From Acidiferrobacteraceae bacterium (GTDB lineage: Bacteria; Pseudomonadota; Gammaproteobacteria; Arenicellales; UBA868): a stretch of DNA of 64,000 nucleotides. How positions within the stretch are numbered: position 1 is the stretch's first letter; each line of letters opens with the position of its first letter. Location: the NCBI GenBank assembly GCA_002724185.1, contig PBOB01000045.1:1-64000 (forward strand), given 5' to 3'. The notes beneath the pieces were generated by a model that saw only the letters and a list, made by a program, of their open reading frames with translations, did no database searches and was not told the DNA's origin. The position numbers were made by a program, and so were the translations under genes. This document shows positions 50,180 to 58,839 of the stretch, piece by piece.

Positions 50180-50905
50180 ATGAAATTATTTAATAGTATA
50201 GTAATTACCACGTTGCTTGCAGGTTTGTTAGCGGGGCTGGTTACAGCGGGTAGTCAATATCTCACTACAACGCCCCTTATCATTCAGGCTGAGACGTATG
50301 AAGGTGGTGGACATGATCATAGTTCACATGCCACGGAAGAAGATACAGAATCACACGAAGGACATGATCACGATCATTCTGAAACTGCATGGTCCCCCGG
50401 AGAAGGATTTGAAAGGTTTTTTTACACGTCAGTTACAACGATAGCTACAGCTTTTGGTTTTGCCGTAGTGATGCTCGTTGCTATGATCTTCACAAAGGAA
50501 AACATAACCACAAGGCGCGGTCTGGCCTGGGGGGCTGCTGGTTTTGTTGCTACTGGATTAGCACCTGCGCTTGGCCTTAGCCCGGAGCTACCTGGTTCCG
50601 CAGCGGCAGCGATAGAAGCAAGACAGATTTGGTGGACAGGTACAGTAGTTGCGACATCCATTGGTCTCTGGTTGTCGATTAAGATATCTTCACCACTTGC
50701 ACTTATTGGTGGCATCCTTTTAATTCTGCTTCCACACATCATTGGTGCACCGCAACCTCAGCAGCTAACAAGCCTAGTTCCCGGAGAATTAACAGCTCAT
50801 TTTGTCTCCGCTTCTCTTGTTACCCATGCAGTGATGTGGTCACTGGTCGGAACTCTTACTGGCTATTTTTGGACCCGCTTTGGAATCTCTAAGGACGTTG
50901 TATGA
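50180..50905 (+). CDS. cbtA: Cobalt transporter subunit CbtA
   Basis: CbtA is the main membrane subunit of the CbtAB cobalt uptake system. The 241-residue product has an N-terminal helix, a His/Asp/Glu-rich loop (His45, 47, 50, 59, 62, 64 and 66, GHDHDH pattern) and further hydrophobic segments. It follows the permease genes and overlaps a DUF1636 gene (ATGA). Its position suggests that cobalt for the ScnC site is provided with thiocyanate import. Confidence 0.9.
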   Translation: MKLFNSIVITTLLAGLLAGLVTAGSQYLTTTPLIIQAETYEGGGHDHSSHATEEDTESHEGHDHDHSETAWSPGEGFERFFYTSVTTIATAFGFAVVMLVAMIFTKENITTRRGLAWGAAGFVATGLAPALGLSPELPGSAAAAIEARQIWWTGTVVATSIGLWLSIKISSPLALIGGILLILLPHIIGAPQPQQLTSLVPGELTAHFVSASLVTHAVMWSLVGTLTGYFWTRFGISKDVV

Positions 50906-51312
50906 GCAACAACAATAATCCAGTTCATGGTGGGGGGGTGCGCATCTATATATGTACTGCATGCGATTACGGCAATGTAGCTCATATCGAATGTAAGACT
51001 ACTGGCCAACATTTGTTTGACCAAGTAGTTGCAGTCTGTGGACTACAAGCTGATGTAGAAGTTGTGCCCGTCGAGTGTTTGGCTGTTTGTGATAGGCCTG
51101 TAACTGTCGCCTACCAGGCCCCGAAAAAGTGGAGCTACGTTTTGGGTGGTGTTGATCCAACGAGAGATGCTGACGATGTGCTAGCAGCAGCTAAAGCAAT
51201 CGCGAATTCGGTTTCTGGTATACCTTCAATGTCTGAACGACCTTCATTCTTCTTGAGTGGCGTTATCAGCCGTTTGCCTCCAACTAATTTTTCTCTACCA
51301 AGTAATGATTAG
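50902..51312 (+). CDS. DUF1636 metal-binding protein
   Basis: DUF1636 proteins resemble thioredoxin-fold [2Fe-2S] ferredoxins and often accompany cobalamin and cobalt genes. The 136-residue product has YICTACDYG (Cys18, Cys21) and VECLAVCDRPVTVAY (Cys59, Cys63). It overlaps cbtA by ATGA. It may act as a metal carrier or redox helper for cobalt insertion, which is inference. Confidence 0.82.
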   Translation: MSNNNNPVHGGGVRIYICTACDYGNVAHIECKTTGQHLFDQVVAVCGLQADVEVVPVECLAVCDRPVTVAYQAPKKWSYVLGGVDPTRDADDVLAAAKAIANSVSGIPSMSERPSFFLSGVISRLPPTNFSLPSND

Positions 51313-51570
51313 TACAATATTAAAGTTGTGATTTTATGGTTCCTTATTTAGAGTTTATTAATTGGGTAGGAGTATTTTCAATAGTCTTCTCGTAGTAGTA
51401 GCAGTCAATATTAGATCAATGTTATGTGAAGAGGTGATCTTTATAAATTTACCCTTGAATACCCAGCAAAGAATTAGCGAACCAATGATTAGCGTGACAA
51501 CACGCTCTATCAGGTTCAGAATGTCCACCTATTTATTTAGTTAGGGGTAGAATGCTAATGGGAAAAGGTT

Positions 51571-53427
51571 GTGTTTGACTGGTTCGAGTCTAGGCTTAAT
51601 CCTTATCCCACAGAAGAGCCCGGACCACCTCCCTCGGGCTTAGTTGCGTTTTGCTGGCATTACACTAAGCCAGCTTGGCGATGGCTAGTAGTAATGTCAT
51701 GTGCAACTGCGTTGATTGCTGCGGGTGAAGTGTATCTATTTGGATTTCTTGGAAGTATCGTGGACTGGCTGGTTATCAGTGATCGGGAGGGGTTTTTCGG
51801 CAGAGAGAGTGAAGATTTGGTATGGATGGGCGCCGTATTGCTCGTGCTTTTGCCTCTAGTCACACTATTCCATTCACTTTTAGTGCACCAAACTTTATTG
51901 GGAAACTATCCTATGATTGCGCGATGGCAGATGCATCGTTATCTGCTAAAGCAAAGTATGCGCTTTTTTGCTGATGAATTTGCTGGGCGTGTTGTTACAA
52001 AGGTAATGCAAACTTCGCTAGCAGTTCGCGAAAGTGTAATGAAACTTCTTGATGTTTTTGTCTTTGTTGGTGTCTTTTTTATATCTATGGTTATTCTCAT
52101 CGGATCAGCCGACTGGCGGCTAATAGTGCCTCTAGTTATCTGGGTTATAGTCTATAGCTCTTTGATTGTTATTTTCGTCCCTAAGCTAAAGAATCTGTCG
52201 AGAAGACAGGCAGATGCACGTTCTGCAATGACCGGCCGAGTCGTTGATAGTTATACTAATATAACAACGGTTAAACTATTTTCACATGCTGGAAGGGAGG
52301 CTATATATGCTAGAGAAAGCATGGATTCCTTCTTGGTTACTGTTCATCAGCAAATGAGGCTGGTCACCGTATTTAACGCGAGTGTCTATTTTATTAACTG
52401 CCTGGTGGTTTTTGCTGTGGCTGCGATTGCAATGTTGTTATGGTTTAACGCGAATATTTCGGTTGGTGCAATAGCTGTTGCAATTGCTCTATGTTTGAGA
52501 ATTAATGGGATGTCTCAGTGGGTGATGTGGGAGGTGTCTAGCCTGTTTGAAAACATAGGTGTGGTGCATGATGGTATGGCAATGATGATAAAACCACACA
52601 CCGTTAGGGATACTGCAGATTCTGGAGAAATAGTTCTAGGTCCAGGAGAAATAATTTTCAGTAGGATAGGTTTTAGTTACGAAAGAGGCAACAAGGTTAT
52701 AGATGATTTTTATTTAAAGATTAATCCAGGAGAAAAGATCGGAGTGGTTGGTCGCTCTGGAGCAGGGAAGACCACCTTAATTAACTTACTGCTTAGATTT
52801 TATGATGTACAGTCAGGAAAAATCCTTATAGATGGCCAAGATATATCTTTAGTTACTCAAGACAGTCTCCGGTCAATGATTGGAGTGGTTACTCAAGATA
52901 CATCATTGTTACATCGCTCGATTAGAGAAAACATCGCATACTCCGCTCCCGAGGCGTCTGATGCTGATATTGTTGATGCGGCAAAAAGTGCTAGCGCCTG
53001 GGAGTTTATTCAGGATTTGAAGGATGCGCGTGGTCGCAAGGGTCTGGACGCTCATGTTGGCGAGAGAGGCGTCAAGCTGTCGGGTGGTCAGCGGCAAAGG
53101 ATTGCTTTGGCTCGGGTATTTCTCAAAGACGCGCCAATTTTAGTGCTAGATGAAGCGACATCCGCGCTTGATTCAGAGGTTGAAGCAGCCATTCAAGACA
53201 ATTTGTTCAAGTTGATGCAAGGCAAAACTGTGATCGCTATCGCTCATCGTCTATCGACCATCGCACAGATGAGTCGGTTAGTTGTAATAGATAAGGGGGT
53301 CATAGTTGAATCTGGTACTCATGATGAACTGGTAGACAATTCTTCGATCTATGCCGATTTGTGGTTTAGACAGTCGGGTGGATTCTTGGCACCCGACGAG
53401 TATGTTGGAAAACCTGAGGCCGCATGA
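51571..53427 (+). CDS. ABC exporter (fused permease-ATPase)
   Basis: The 618-residue product has six membrane helices in residues 30-330 and a C-terminal ATPase: Walker A VVGRSGAGKTT, signature LSGGQRQRIALARV, Walker B ILVLDEATSALDSE and the switch IAHRLSTIA. It starts at GTG. The substrate cannot be read from the sequence; the group includes lipid and drug exporters. It follows a 258-base gap without genes and stands apart from the thiocyanate block. Confidence 0.88.
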   Translation: MFDWFESRLNPYPTEEPGPPPSGLVAFCWHYTKPAWRWLVVMSCATALIAAGEVYLFGFLGSIVDWLVISDREGFFGRESEDLVWMGAVLLVLLPLVTLFHSLLVHQTLLGNYPMIARWQMHRYLLKQSMRFFADEFAGRVVTKVMQTSLAVRESVMKLLDVFVFVGVFFISMVILIGSADWRLIVPLVIWVIVYSSLIVIFVPKLKNLSRRQADARSAMTGRVVDSYTNITTVKLFSHAGREAIYARESMDSFLVTVHQQMRLVTVFNASVYFINCLVVFAVAAIAMLLWFNANISVGAIAVAIALCLRINGMSQWVMWEVSSLFENIGVVHDGMAMMIKPHTVRDTADSGEIVLGPGEIIFSRIGFSYERGNKVIDDFYLKINPGEKIGVVGRSGAGKTTLINLLLRFYDVQSGKILIDGQDISLVTQDSLRSMIGVVTQDTSLLHRSIRENIAYSAPEASDADIVDAAKSASAWEFIQDLKDARGRKGLDAHVGERGVKLSGGQRQRIALARVFLKDAPILVLDEATSALDSEVEAAIQDNLFKLMQGKTVIAIAHRLSTIAQMSRLVVIDKGVIVESGTHDELVDNSSIYADLWFRQSGGFLAPDEYVGKPEAA

Positions 53428-53480
53428 ATCATGTTAGCTCCCATGCTGATATAAGGACTACAATCGGAGGCTAAGATAGT

Positions 53481-54170
53481 ATGTGTGGTAGATTCGCTAG
53501 ACACAGTGACCCAAGAGATTTTCGCCAGTTCCATGATTTCATGGGACTGTCTGAATTGGCAGATCTAGCTCCGAGCTACAATGTTGCACCTTCAGATAAA
53601 GCTTTAGTTGTTCGCATCATGAATTCGGAGCAGCCTATAGCCTCTATACTAGTCTGGGGATTAAAGCCCAACTGGTTTGGGGCGTCTAAAAAGACTCCGC
53701 CAATTAATGCTAGAAGTGAGACGATAGACAGTCGACCGATGTTCCGTGAAGCGTTTGCAAAAAGGCGGTGTTTGGTGCTTTGTGATGGTTATTATGAGTG
53801 GCAGAGAAGGTCTTCTGGCCCTAAGCAGCCATATTACATATATGCTCCCACTATGAAGCCATTTGCTCTTGCCGGTCTTTGGGAATGTAATGAACATGTT
53901 GAAATCAAACCATTCGACACTTTTTGTATATTGACTGTGCCGGCCAATAAAGATATTGGCCATATTCATGAGAGAATGCCACTGAGGCTGCCCTACAATT
54001 ATTACAGCGACTGGCTAGATTCGACAGTATCTGGCAGCGAGCTCCTAGATGAACTAATGCAATCCGAACATAGCGATTGGGAATCGTATCCAGTAAGTAG
54101 GTACGTTAATAAGCCTATGAATAATTCTAAACGTTGTACAGAACCGCTTCTTGTAGCAGATAAGATTTGA
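53481..54170 (+). CDS. SRAP-domain protein (YedK/HMCES-type)
   Basis: SRAP proteins form a crosslink to abasic sites in single-stranded DNA to protect them. The 229-residue product exposes Cys2 (MCGRFARHSD), and has YNVAPSD, GYYEWQR and HERMPL, which carry the catalytic Asn, Glu and His. Length is usual. Confidence 0.92.
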   Translation: MCGRFARHSDPRDFRQFHDFMGLSELADLAPSYNVAPSDKALVVRIMNSEQPIASILVWGLKPNWFGASKKTPPINARSETIDSRPMFREAFAKRRCLVLCDGYYEWQRRSSGPKQPYYIYAPTMKPFALAGLWECNEHVEIKPFDTFCILTVPANKDIGHIHERMPLRLPYNYYSDWLDSTVSGSELLDELMQSEHSDWESYPVSRYVNKPMNNSKRCTEPLLVADKI

Positions 54171-54316
54171 AGAGCAAGTAGCCTGCTTATCTTTTAAGGT
54201 TGGCAGTGTCTCTGATGCTAATAGCTTCAATAATGTTGGCATTAAACCGATATCTCTCGATCCAATAATCTAATTCCTATTAAGCGAATATTAAATGATT
54301 TGAACCCCGAAAACAG

Positions 54317-55330
54317 TTACGCAGTTTCTGAGATAGCTTCTCTACTGAGCAGTGTTTGGACCGCTGTTAGGGGGTCAAGATTCTCGAATAATATACGATA
54401 CACTTGCTCTGTAATAGGCATCTTAATATCCATGTTTTTACTTTTATTATGAATAGCGCGCGCACTATGTAGACCTTCTGTTTCTTGCCCGATTTCGTTG
54501 AGTACATCCGGCAGGCGCCCCCCTTGACCAATTCCAATTCCTAGCCTTCTGTTCCGTGAACTATCGTCAGTGCAAGTTAGAACTAAATCGCCAATTCCTG
54601 TTAAGCCAACGAAAGTTTGGGCTTGAGCACCTAGTGCAACGCCCAATCTAATCATTTCTGCTAAACCACGCGTGATAAGGGCAGCTCGAGCATTTGAACC
54701 GAAGCCGAGTCCGTCGCTGACACCCGATGCTATTGCCATTACATTTTTTACTGCGCCTCCGATCTGAACACCTATAAGATCCTCACTTGTATATATTCTA
54801 GTCCGGTCGTTACGAAACCAGACAGCGAACGATTCTGTTTCGACTGATCTATTGGACGCGACAGTCATAGCTGTAGGTAGCCCAGCTGCCACTTCTTGTG
54901 CAAAACTAGGTCCTGATAGAATGGCTTTATGCATATCTTGGCCAATCACATCATCAAAAACTTCACTCATAAGAGCTCCGCTAGATGCTTCCAATCCCTT
55001 CGTTCCCCAACAGAAGTGGTACTCTGATTGTGCCGAGATATTTTCTCTGAGTTGAAGTAATGTGCTTCGAAAGGCGGTACTTGGTACAGCGATAACTATC
55101 TTCTTGGTCTGGTTTAATACAGAAGATAAACGACTGGTAGGTACTACATTTTCGGGTAGCATGAAATCAGGCAAATAGCGGACATTACATCGCTGACTCT
55201 GGAGATATTCTATATGTTTATCGGAGTGATCCCAAAGCAGTACCTTTCGTGCTTGTCTTGCTGTAAGCAGGGCAAGAGCGGTACCCCAAGAGCCAGCTCC
55301 GAGTACAGCTAATGTTTCTAGGTTCGACAA
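54317..55330 (-). CDS. gpsA: Glycerol-3-phosphate dehydrogenase [NAD(P)+]
   Basis: GpsA makes sn-glycerol-3-phosphate for phospholipids. The 337-residue product has the NAD motif AVLGAGSWGTALA, KGLE, the catalytic GAVKNVMAIASG and GLTGIGDLVLTCTDDSSRNRR. Start appears to be TTG at 55330. It lies 26 bases after secB, the standard gamma arrangement. Confidence 0.96.
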   Translation of the reverse strand: MSNLETLAVLGAGSWGTALALLTARQARKVLLWDHSDKHIEYLQSQRCNVRYLPDFMLPENVVPTSRLSSVLNQTKKIVIAVPSTAFRSTLLQLRENISAQSEYHFCWGTKGLEASSGALMSEVFDDVIGQDMHKAILSGPSFAQEVAAGLPTAMTVASNRSVETESFAVWFRNDRTRIYTSEDLIGVQIGGAVKNVMAIASGVSDGLGFGSNARAALITRGLAEMIRLGVALGAQAQTFVGLTGIGDLVLTCTDDSSRNRRLGIGIGQGGRLPDVLNEIGQETEGLHSARAIHNKSKNMDIKMPITEQVYRILFENLDPLTAVQTLLSREAISETA

Positions 55331-55356
55331 TATGCTAGAAAAAGACCGACGGTTGA

Positions 55357-55830
55357 TTAGTGCGAGACGATATTATCGCCCAGACTATCCGTTTCCGAAT
55401 TTTGCTTTTGTTCATACATCGCTTCAAAATTAACTGGTTGGAGCAGCAATGATGGAAACCCCCCTTCGGTAACAAATCTATTGATATTTTCCCTGAGAAA
55501 TGGGAATAGAGCATTTGGAGCCGCCGCTTCCAAGGCCCTTTCATGCTGTTTTGGCTCGAAGCCTCTAATAGTGAACACACCGGCTTGCTGTAGCTCTACT
55601 AAGAAAGCAGTTTTCTTGTTGCTCGTTGCTGTTATCGTAACATTGATAATGACTTCATACTGACCGACTTCTGTGTCGAGACATTGATGAGAGATTTGTA
55701 GCTGAACATCAACTTTAGGTTCATAATTGGAGTCCGCAAAGACTTCTGGGCATCGCGGAGACTCAAAAGAAGCATCTTTTATATAAACCCGATCAAAATT
55801 AAAAACTACGCTTTGTGTGTCGGCAACCAT
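55357..55830 (-). CDS. secB: Protein-export chaperone SecB
   Basis: SecB holds precursor proteins unfolded for SecA. The 157-residue product has FNFDRVYIKDASFESPRCPEVF, VELQQAGVFTIRGF and NALFPFLRENINRFVTEGGFPSLLLQPVNFEAMY. Length matches E. coli (155). The grxC gene often between rhodanese and secB is missing here. Confidence 0.97.
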   Translation of the reverse strand: MVADTQSVVFNFDRVYIKDASFESPRCPEVFADSNYEPKVDVQLQISHQCLDTEVGQYEVIINVTITATSNKKTAFLVELQQAGVFTIRGFEPKQHERALEAAAPNALFPFLRENINRFVTEGGFPSLLLQPVNFEAMYEQKQNSETDSLGDNIVSH

Positions 55831-55863
55831 TTTGCTGATCTACCTTAATGATGTATCGTTTGT

Positions 55864-56286
55864 TCAGCGTTCAAGGGGGAGGTTTTCTTTCTCCCAAGAA
55901 GCAAGACCACCGCTTAGAGTATATATGTTAGGAAAATTATTTTTCTTCAGTATCGAGGCAGCTTTGTTGCAGCGTTGATTATTTCTACTTGAGAGCACTA
56001 TGGGTATCCCCTTCGATCGATACTTATCTAACCGACCAATATCTTTTGCAAATTGACTGATTGGCATATTTATGGCTTGTGGGATATGACCTTTTTTAAA
56101 TTCAGCCGGCTCCCCCACGTCTAGGATAATTGCATTATCGTGATTGACTAATTGTGGAAGCTGGACGGCCGTTACAAGCTTTATTCCGCTACCTCGGCGA
56201 CGAAGTGGTTCAAGAGCAAGTAAAGCGAGAATTACTAGCAATGCCGCAAAAAGGTGCCAATTTTGTTTAAGAAATTCAAATTCCAT
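55864..56286 (-). CDS. YibN-like membrane-anchored rhodanese domain protein
   Basis: The 140-residue product has an N-terminal membrane helix (LFAALLVILALLAL) and a rhodanese domain (IILDVGEPAEFKKGHIPQAIN, YTLSGGLASWEKENLPL). The usual rhodanese Cys loop is replaced by SSRNNQRC, as in E. coli YibN (DGSGMQC), so standard thiosulfate transferase activity is unlikely. It precedes secB-gpsA as in E. coli. Confidence 0.88.
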   Translation of the reverse strand: MEFEFLKQNWHLFAALLVILALLALEPLRRRGSGIKLVTAVQLPQLVNHDNAIILDVGEPAEFKKGHIPQAINMPISQFAKDIGRLDKYRSKGIPIVLSSRNNQRCNKAASILKKNNFPNIYTLSGGLASWEKENLPLER

Positions 56287-57005
56287 TATTGATATGCATC
56301 TGTGTTTTCGACGGTTTAGCGCAACAAATCATTATTAAGACCAGACCGATCAGAAACTTGATTTGGTGAGTTATTAGGGTTTCGATGAAGCAAAACATCG
56401 CGCGCGCCCAACATGAGCCGGCGAATTTTTGGCTCTCGATTCTATGGTAAACCTTGTTAGCATCCTTTCGTGATGTGAAAATCCTTTTGTTTCGCAGTAT
56501 TGGGATATATTACTCTGCGACATACCTACTTGGTCAACGAGATCTATAAGGTTAAATTCCTATGTTAGAGCAACTATGTATAAAATCTTTGGTTGGAGTG
56601 AATGGCCTATTTTGAGCTTGCCTAAAGCGATATCAACTTACGCTTCAATAACGTCAATATTGGCTGGGATGTTTCAGGTATAGCCACAAGATTTCCGTTA
56701 TTAAATCCAGAAAAAGCGTTTAATTACATGTATATTATACAATAATATTCGAATCATCTTCAAGTTTAGCGATGCTTTAAATTATGACTCCATGGGTCGA
56801 CAATTGGAGAGGGAAAAGTTCTTAAAAGATAGAATGTTTCATTAATTTGATGCGATATAGTTTGGTTAACACCATGAGCGCGACTGATTGAACGTTAGAG
56901 CTATACTGGGCTACAAGGATCTTTAGCTCGGTGGCATTTGATTGAACAGGTAGCTTGTGAAGATAGTGTGATTGATTAAGCAACAATGACTAATTCATTA
57001 TTCTG
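56287..57005. other. 719-base stretch without recognisable genes
   Basis: No open frame with family-like motifs was seen in this AT-rich gap between the divergent rhodanese and ctpA genes. In related bacteria gpmI and envC-like genes occur here, so it may hold decayed gene debris, but no trace was recognisable by eye. Promoters of both flanking genes must be here. Confidence 0.35.
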
Positions 57006-58337
57006 ATGATATTCTCTTTACGCAAAAGTTGTTTATGCATTTTGCTTCTCCCGGTATTTGCCTGGACCATAGTCAATAGTTCCTATGTTCTTGGCGACTC
57101 AAGCCCTCCGGATGTTCCAATTTTGGAACTGCAACTTTTTGCAGAAATATTCGCCCGAATTAAGAGCCACTACGTCGAAGATGTGTCTGATCAACAGCTT
57201 CTCAATGACGCTATCGAAGGTATGTTAAGGGGATTAGATCCGCATTCCACTTTCCTGGATCGAGAAAGCTATAAGGAGTTGGATGTTGAGACTTACGGGC
57301 GATTTGGCGGGCTTGGTCTTGAAGTAGTTATTGAGAACGATTTTATCCGGGTTGTAGCGCCAATCGAAGGGTCTCCCGCCGACCTAGGTGGAATCAAACC
57401 AGGGGATAAGATCTTGAGGATAGAGGCTATCTTGGTAAATGGGATGTCTTTGGATGAAGTAGTAGAGCGGATGCGCGGACGTCCTGGCACAAAAATACAG
57501 CTATTAATCTCTAGGGATGATGGCAATGAGCCGTTCGAAATTACTCTTCAACGAGCCGTGATCCGTTTAGATAGTGTGCATAGCCAATTACTCGATGAGC
57601 GTTTTGGTTATATAAAGATCGTCCAATTTCAACCAGATACTGTCAAGGAGCTCCGCCAGCAAATTAGACTACTCGAAAGATCATCTCTAACGGGATTGTC
57701 AGGACTGATTCTTGATTTGCGCAACAATCCCGGTGGAATTTTTGATAGTGCAATAGCTGTGAGTGATCTTTTTCTAAAGGAAGGAGTTATAGTGACCACA
57801 CGCGGGCGCGCTAGCGGAACAGAGCTTAGTTATCGTGCCACTGAAAACAATGTTCTTGATGGGGTGCCAATTGTGGTTATGGTTAACCGAGGCTCTGCTT
57901 CAGCATCAGAAATTTTCGCGGCAGCTTTACAGGATCATAAGAGGGCACTGATTTTTGGCGAGAGAACCTTCGGCAAGGGCTCGGTGCAGACTATATTACC
58001 TATGGATAATGGCGCTGCACTCAAGCTGACCACGGCTCGTTATTACAGCCCCAATAACAGTTCAATTCAAGCAAGTGGAATCTTGCCAGATGTCGCACAT
58101 GATGGATTAAAGTTTTCTGAGAATAATCGGATTGTTGACTCCGGTTTACGCGAGTCAGACTTGACGGGTCATCTATATAATGACGCAAGAGAAGAGATTG
58201 ATAGTGATGTTAAAGGTAATTATGGAAGCCATAACTTAAAACATCAAGATTACCAAGTACAACAAGCCATCAATCTGCTAAGGGCTATGGTTCTTGCTCT
58301 GGAAGCGAATGAAGCCCCTAATTTACAGGCAAACTGA
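57006..58337 (+). CDS. ctpA: C-terminal processing peptidase (S41, CtpA type)
   Basis: This is a periplasmic serine protease. The 443-residue product has a signal sequence (about residues 1-30) and a PDZ domain with GRFGGLGLEVVIENDFIRVVAPIEGSPA. The S41 core has ILDLRNNPGG, GSASASEIFAAALQ with the nucleophile Ser, and FGERTFGKGSVQTI with the catalytic Lys. It is typical of the CtpA group. Confidence 0.93.
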   Translation: MIFSLRKSCLCILLLPVFAWTIVNSSYVLGDSSPPDVPILELQLFAEIFARIKSHYVEDVSDQQLLNDAIEGMLRGLDPHSTFLDRESYKELDVETYGRFGGLGLEVVIENDFIRVVAPIEGSPADLGGIKPGDKILRIEAILVNGMSLDEVVERMRGRPGTKIQLLISRDDGNEPFEITLQRAVIRLDSVHSQLLDERFGYIKIVQFQPDTVKELRQQIRLLERSSLTGLSGLILDLRNNPGGIFDSAIAVSDLFLKEGVIVTTRGRASGTELSYRATENNVLDGVPIVVMVNRGSASASEIFAAALQDHKRALIFGERTFGKGSVQTILPMDNGAALKLTTARYYSPNNSSIQASGILPDVAHDGLKFSENNRIVDSGLRESDLTGHLYNDAREEIDSDVKGNYGSHNLKHQDYQVQQAINLLRAMVLALEANEAPNLQAN

Positions 58338-58367
58338 TTAGCGTTAATTCATTCTTCCAAGGCGTGC

Positions 58368-58796
58368 TTATTCCTGCTTATGGCAGTGCCATGAACCAAC
58401 TGTCTCGATCGAATTGTGCGCAAATAACCATGCCGATCCAGGTGTAATTCTAGTTGTGGGTTGCAATTCTCTCTTGGTTTGCAAAGTTCCTGACCATATT
58501 AATATATGCTCGGTGCCTAATGGACACCCCTGTGCTTCGTAGACTTCGCAAAATGAAAATCCGAATTGCGCTACTCTATAAACATTACGAGCAACTAGCA
58601 GATCATTGCACCCAGTTCGGCTAGCATTTAGAACAAATACTATCTGATTTTGTTGTGCTCTGCTGTTTAGAGTGTAAAACCGAATTTCGGACTCCTTATT
58701 CGTCATTGTTAGTGGCCCTTTTTGCCCGCAGCCACTTGCTATAAGTAACAGAAATAAAAGACCTAAGCAACGAATCTCCGGAATATTCTTTTTCAT
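58368..58796 (-). CDS. LptM-like lipoprotein with long C-terminal extension
   Basis: The 142-residue product has a signal and lipobox ending at Cys23 (IASGC), followed by the LptM (YifL) start motif CGQKGPL. Known LptM proteins are only about 60 residues and help LptD maturation. Here about 115 extra residues follow, with five Cys (NCTD-type spacing: TGCND, SFCEV, QGCPLG, WHC). ATG at 58796 is preferred over TTG at 58802. It lies downstream of argH, which is near lptM in other gammaproteobacteria. Function of the extension is unknown. Confidence 0.65.
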   Translation of the reverse strand: MKKNIPEIRCLGLLFLLLIASGCGQKGPLTMTNKESEIRFYTLNSRAQQNQIVFVLNASRTGCNDLLVARNVYRVAQFGFSFCEVYEAQGCPLGTEHILIWSGTLQTKRELQPTTRITPGSAWLFAHNSIETVGSWHCHKQE

Positions 58797-58839
58797 AAAC
58801 AAGTACTTATTAACTTCGATTATGATTATATGTTGAGGC

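Noticed and set aside
55864-56286. Inactivated rhodanese due to missing catalytic Cys
   Set aside because: E. coli YibN shows the same altered loop, so this is a feature of the family and not decay.
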